Shown piece by piece: positions 63,287 to 64,000 of a DNA stretch of 64,000 bases; positions within the stretch are counted from its first letter, which is position 1; the number at the start of each line of letters is the position of its first letter. The notes under the pieces are model-generated. The model searched no databases. It saw nothing but the letters and a program-made list of their open reading frames with translations, and had not been told where the DNA came from. Source of the DNA: Candidatus Tepidiaquacellales bacterium OLB4/UTCHB1 (GTDB taxonomy: Bacteria; Bacteroidota; Ignavibacteria; Tepidaquicellales; Tepidaquicellaceae). The translations under genes were made by a program, and so were the position numbers. The stretch covers positions 1-64,000 of the forward strand of contig MWSW01000004.1 in the NCBI GenBank assembly GCA_002050165.1, written 5' to 3'.

Positions 63287-64000
63287 TTATTTTAAATTTA
63301 TTGTTATAATTTCATCATTGGGATAAATAGAATTAACTACATCCATTCCCGAAATTACTTCCCCGAATATGGTATATCGGGTATTTAGGTGAGGCTGAGG
63401 TGAATGTGTTATGAAAAATTGTGAACCCTCCGTATCTTTTCCCGACGATGCCATACCTACAATCCCTTCGTTAAACTCCAACATTGAAAATTCGCTCCTG
63501 ATACTATATCCCGGACCACCGTATCCGTTCCCTTTTGGATCGCCGGTCTGTATTACGAAGTTTGGAACTACCCGGTGAAACTTCACACCGTTGTAAAATC
63601 CTTTTTGTGAAAGTTCAATAAAATTGAGCACTGTAAACGGAGCTTCAACCAGATTAAGTTCAATTATGATTTTTCCTTTAGTGGTTTCAATTTCTGCAAA
63701 TTTAAACTTATGAATCAAATCAAGATTTTTCTCCTGGTATTTAAAACGGGTATTATTGAATACAAACGAACCGGGACTTATCTTATTTAAAGCATCTACT
63801 GCGGCTTTCGAAATCTCGGGATCATCCGATAATGCCAACTTGCGCAAAACTTCAATAGCGTTTTCTGAACCAAGTTCGCCAAAGGTTTGGATGAACATTA
63901 TCAATACATCTTTATCTGTTCTTTCATCTAAGTCGTTTACATCGAAAGTCAGAATCAGAGAAGTTTCATCCCGATACCGTGAAAATTTTTCCGACGTAAG
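63287..64000 (-). CDS. HEAT-repeat/cyclophilin peptidyl-prolyl isomerase (partial, 5' end outside)
   Basis: At least 237 residues; the frame is open to the window edge, so the start lies beyond 64000. A HEAT-like helical pair (about FIQTFGELGSENAIEVLRKL ... ALNKIS) is followed by a cyclophilin domain with FYNGVKFHRVVPNFVIQTGDP, GGPGYSIRSEF, GSQFFITHSPQPHLN and FGEVISGMDVV. The core arginine and phenylalanine of the active site (FHR...Q) are present. Such HEAT-cyclophilin chains occur in Bacteroidota and assist protein folding, often in the envelope. Confidence 0.88.
   Translation of the reverse strand, partial: LTSEKFSRYRDETSLILTFDVNDLDERTDKDVLIMFIQTFGELGSENAIEVLRKLALSDDPEISKAAVDALNKISPGSFVFNNTRFKYQEKNLDLIHKFKFAEIETTKGKIIIELNLVEAPFTVLNFIELSQKGFYNGVKFHRVVPNFVIQTGDPKGNGYGGPGYSIRSEFSMLEFNEGIVGMASSGKDTEGSQFFITHSPQPHLNTRYTIFGEVISGMDVVNSIYPNDEIITINLK

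Overview
The window looks like a chromosomal segment of a Bacteroidota/Chlorobi-group bacterium, most likely an Ignavibacteria-type lineage. Evidence: two large secreted proteins end in type IX secretion (T9SS) sorting domains with the NPFNP signature, a PorX response regulator (T9SS regulator) is encoded, the DNA is AT-rich, Shine-Dalgarno sites are weak, and many lipoproteins and Bacteroidota-type families occur (RND-TolC fusion, DUF6660-like, DUF4199-like, septoil-knot repeat protein). The assignment is an inference from gene content; no rRNA, tRNA, CRISPR array or insertion sequence was seen.

Layout. 1-6120 (minus): two T9SS cargo proteins, a subtilisin-like protease whose sorting domain is split off by a frameshift and stop, and an Asp-box (sialidase-fold) protein; both carry two copies of the same beta-sandwich-like module. 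6246-8183 (minus): murB and a membrane-anchored TPR-like protein. 8231-16799 (plus): a small unknown gene, then a glycogen/alpha-glucan cluster of glgB, a GH57 enzyme, malQ, and an unusual fusion of an alpha/beta-hydrolase-like domain (catalytic Ser and Asp apparently lost) with a PEP-synthase/rifampin-phosphotransferase-like module. 16926-22965 (plus): a heavy-metal efflux set (DUF6660-like protein, CzcA-type RND pump fused to a TolC-like domain, His-rich CzcB-type adaptor). 23130-27476 (plus): methyltransferase-like membrane protein, ClC antiporter with CBS domains, Crp/Fnr regulator, pirin. 27562-30232 (minus): fatty-acid hydroxylase/sterol desaturase family protein, NeuB-type synthase and an SDR oxidoreductase.

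30619-38414 (plus) is a housekeeping stretch: porX, tsaE, tsaB, accD, panC, panD (closed by a hairpin terminator), then a single-domain GlmU-like uridylyltransferase, glmM and a crotonase-family enzyme. 38422-45239 (minus): an ABC transporter of the LolD/MacB type, a DinB-fold protein, and a coupled set of GH3 hydrolase, small exported protein and NDH-2. 45722-51525 is mostly plus: a NYN nuclease-cold-shock fusion, a DUF4870 membrane protein, a degenerate Nudix protein, aspA and a predicted outer-membrane protein; a lipoprotein is on the minus strand.

51569-64000 is entirely minus strand: a long co-directional series with fused E1 dehydrogenase, DUF4199 protein, stand-alone receiver, class D beta-lactamase, hybrid histidine kinase lacking its phospho-acceptor His, adenine deaminase, nitrilase-family amidohydrolase and three lipoproteins ending at a bidirectional hairpin; upstream lie ferritin, a six-repeat WKSEA protein, a Spy/CpxP-like protein and a cyclophilin with HEAT-like repeats that runs off the window.

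The most unusual items are the pseudo-hydrolase/phosphotransferase fusion in the glycogen cluster, the beta-lactamase flanked by a receiver and a His-to-Gln sensor kinase, the NYN-cold-shock fusion and the WKSEA-repeat protein. A notable general trait is frequent TTG initiation (nine genes).
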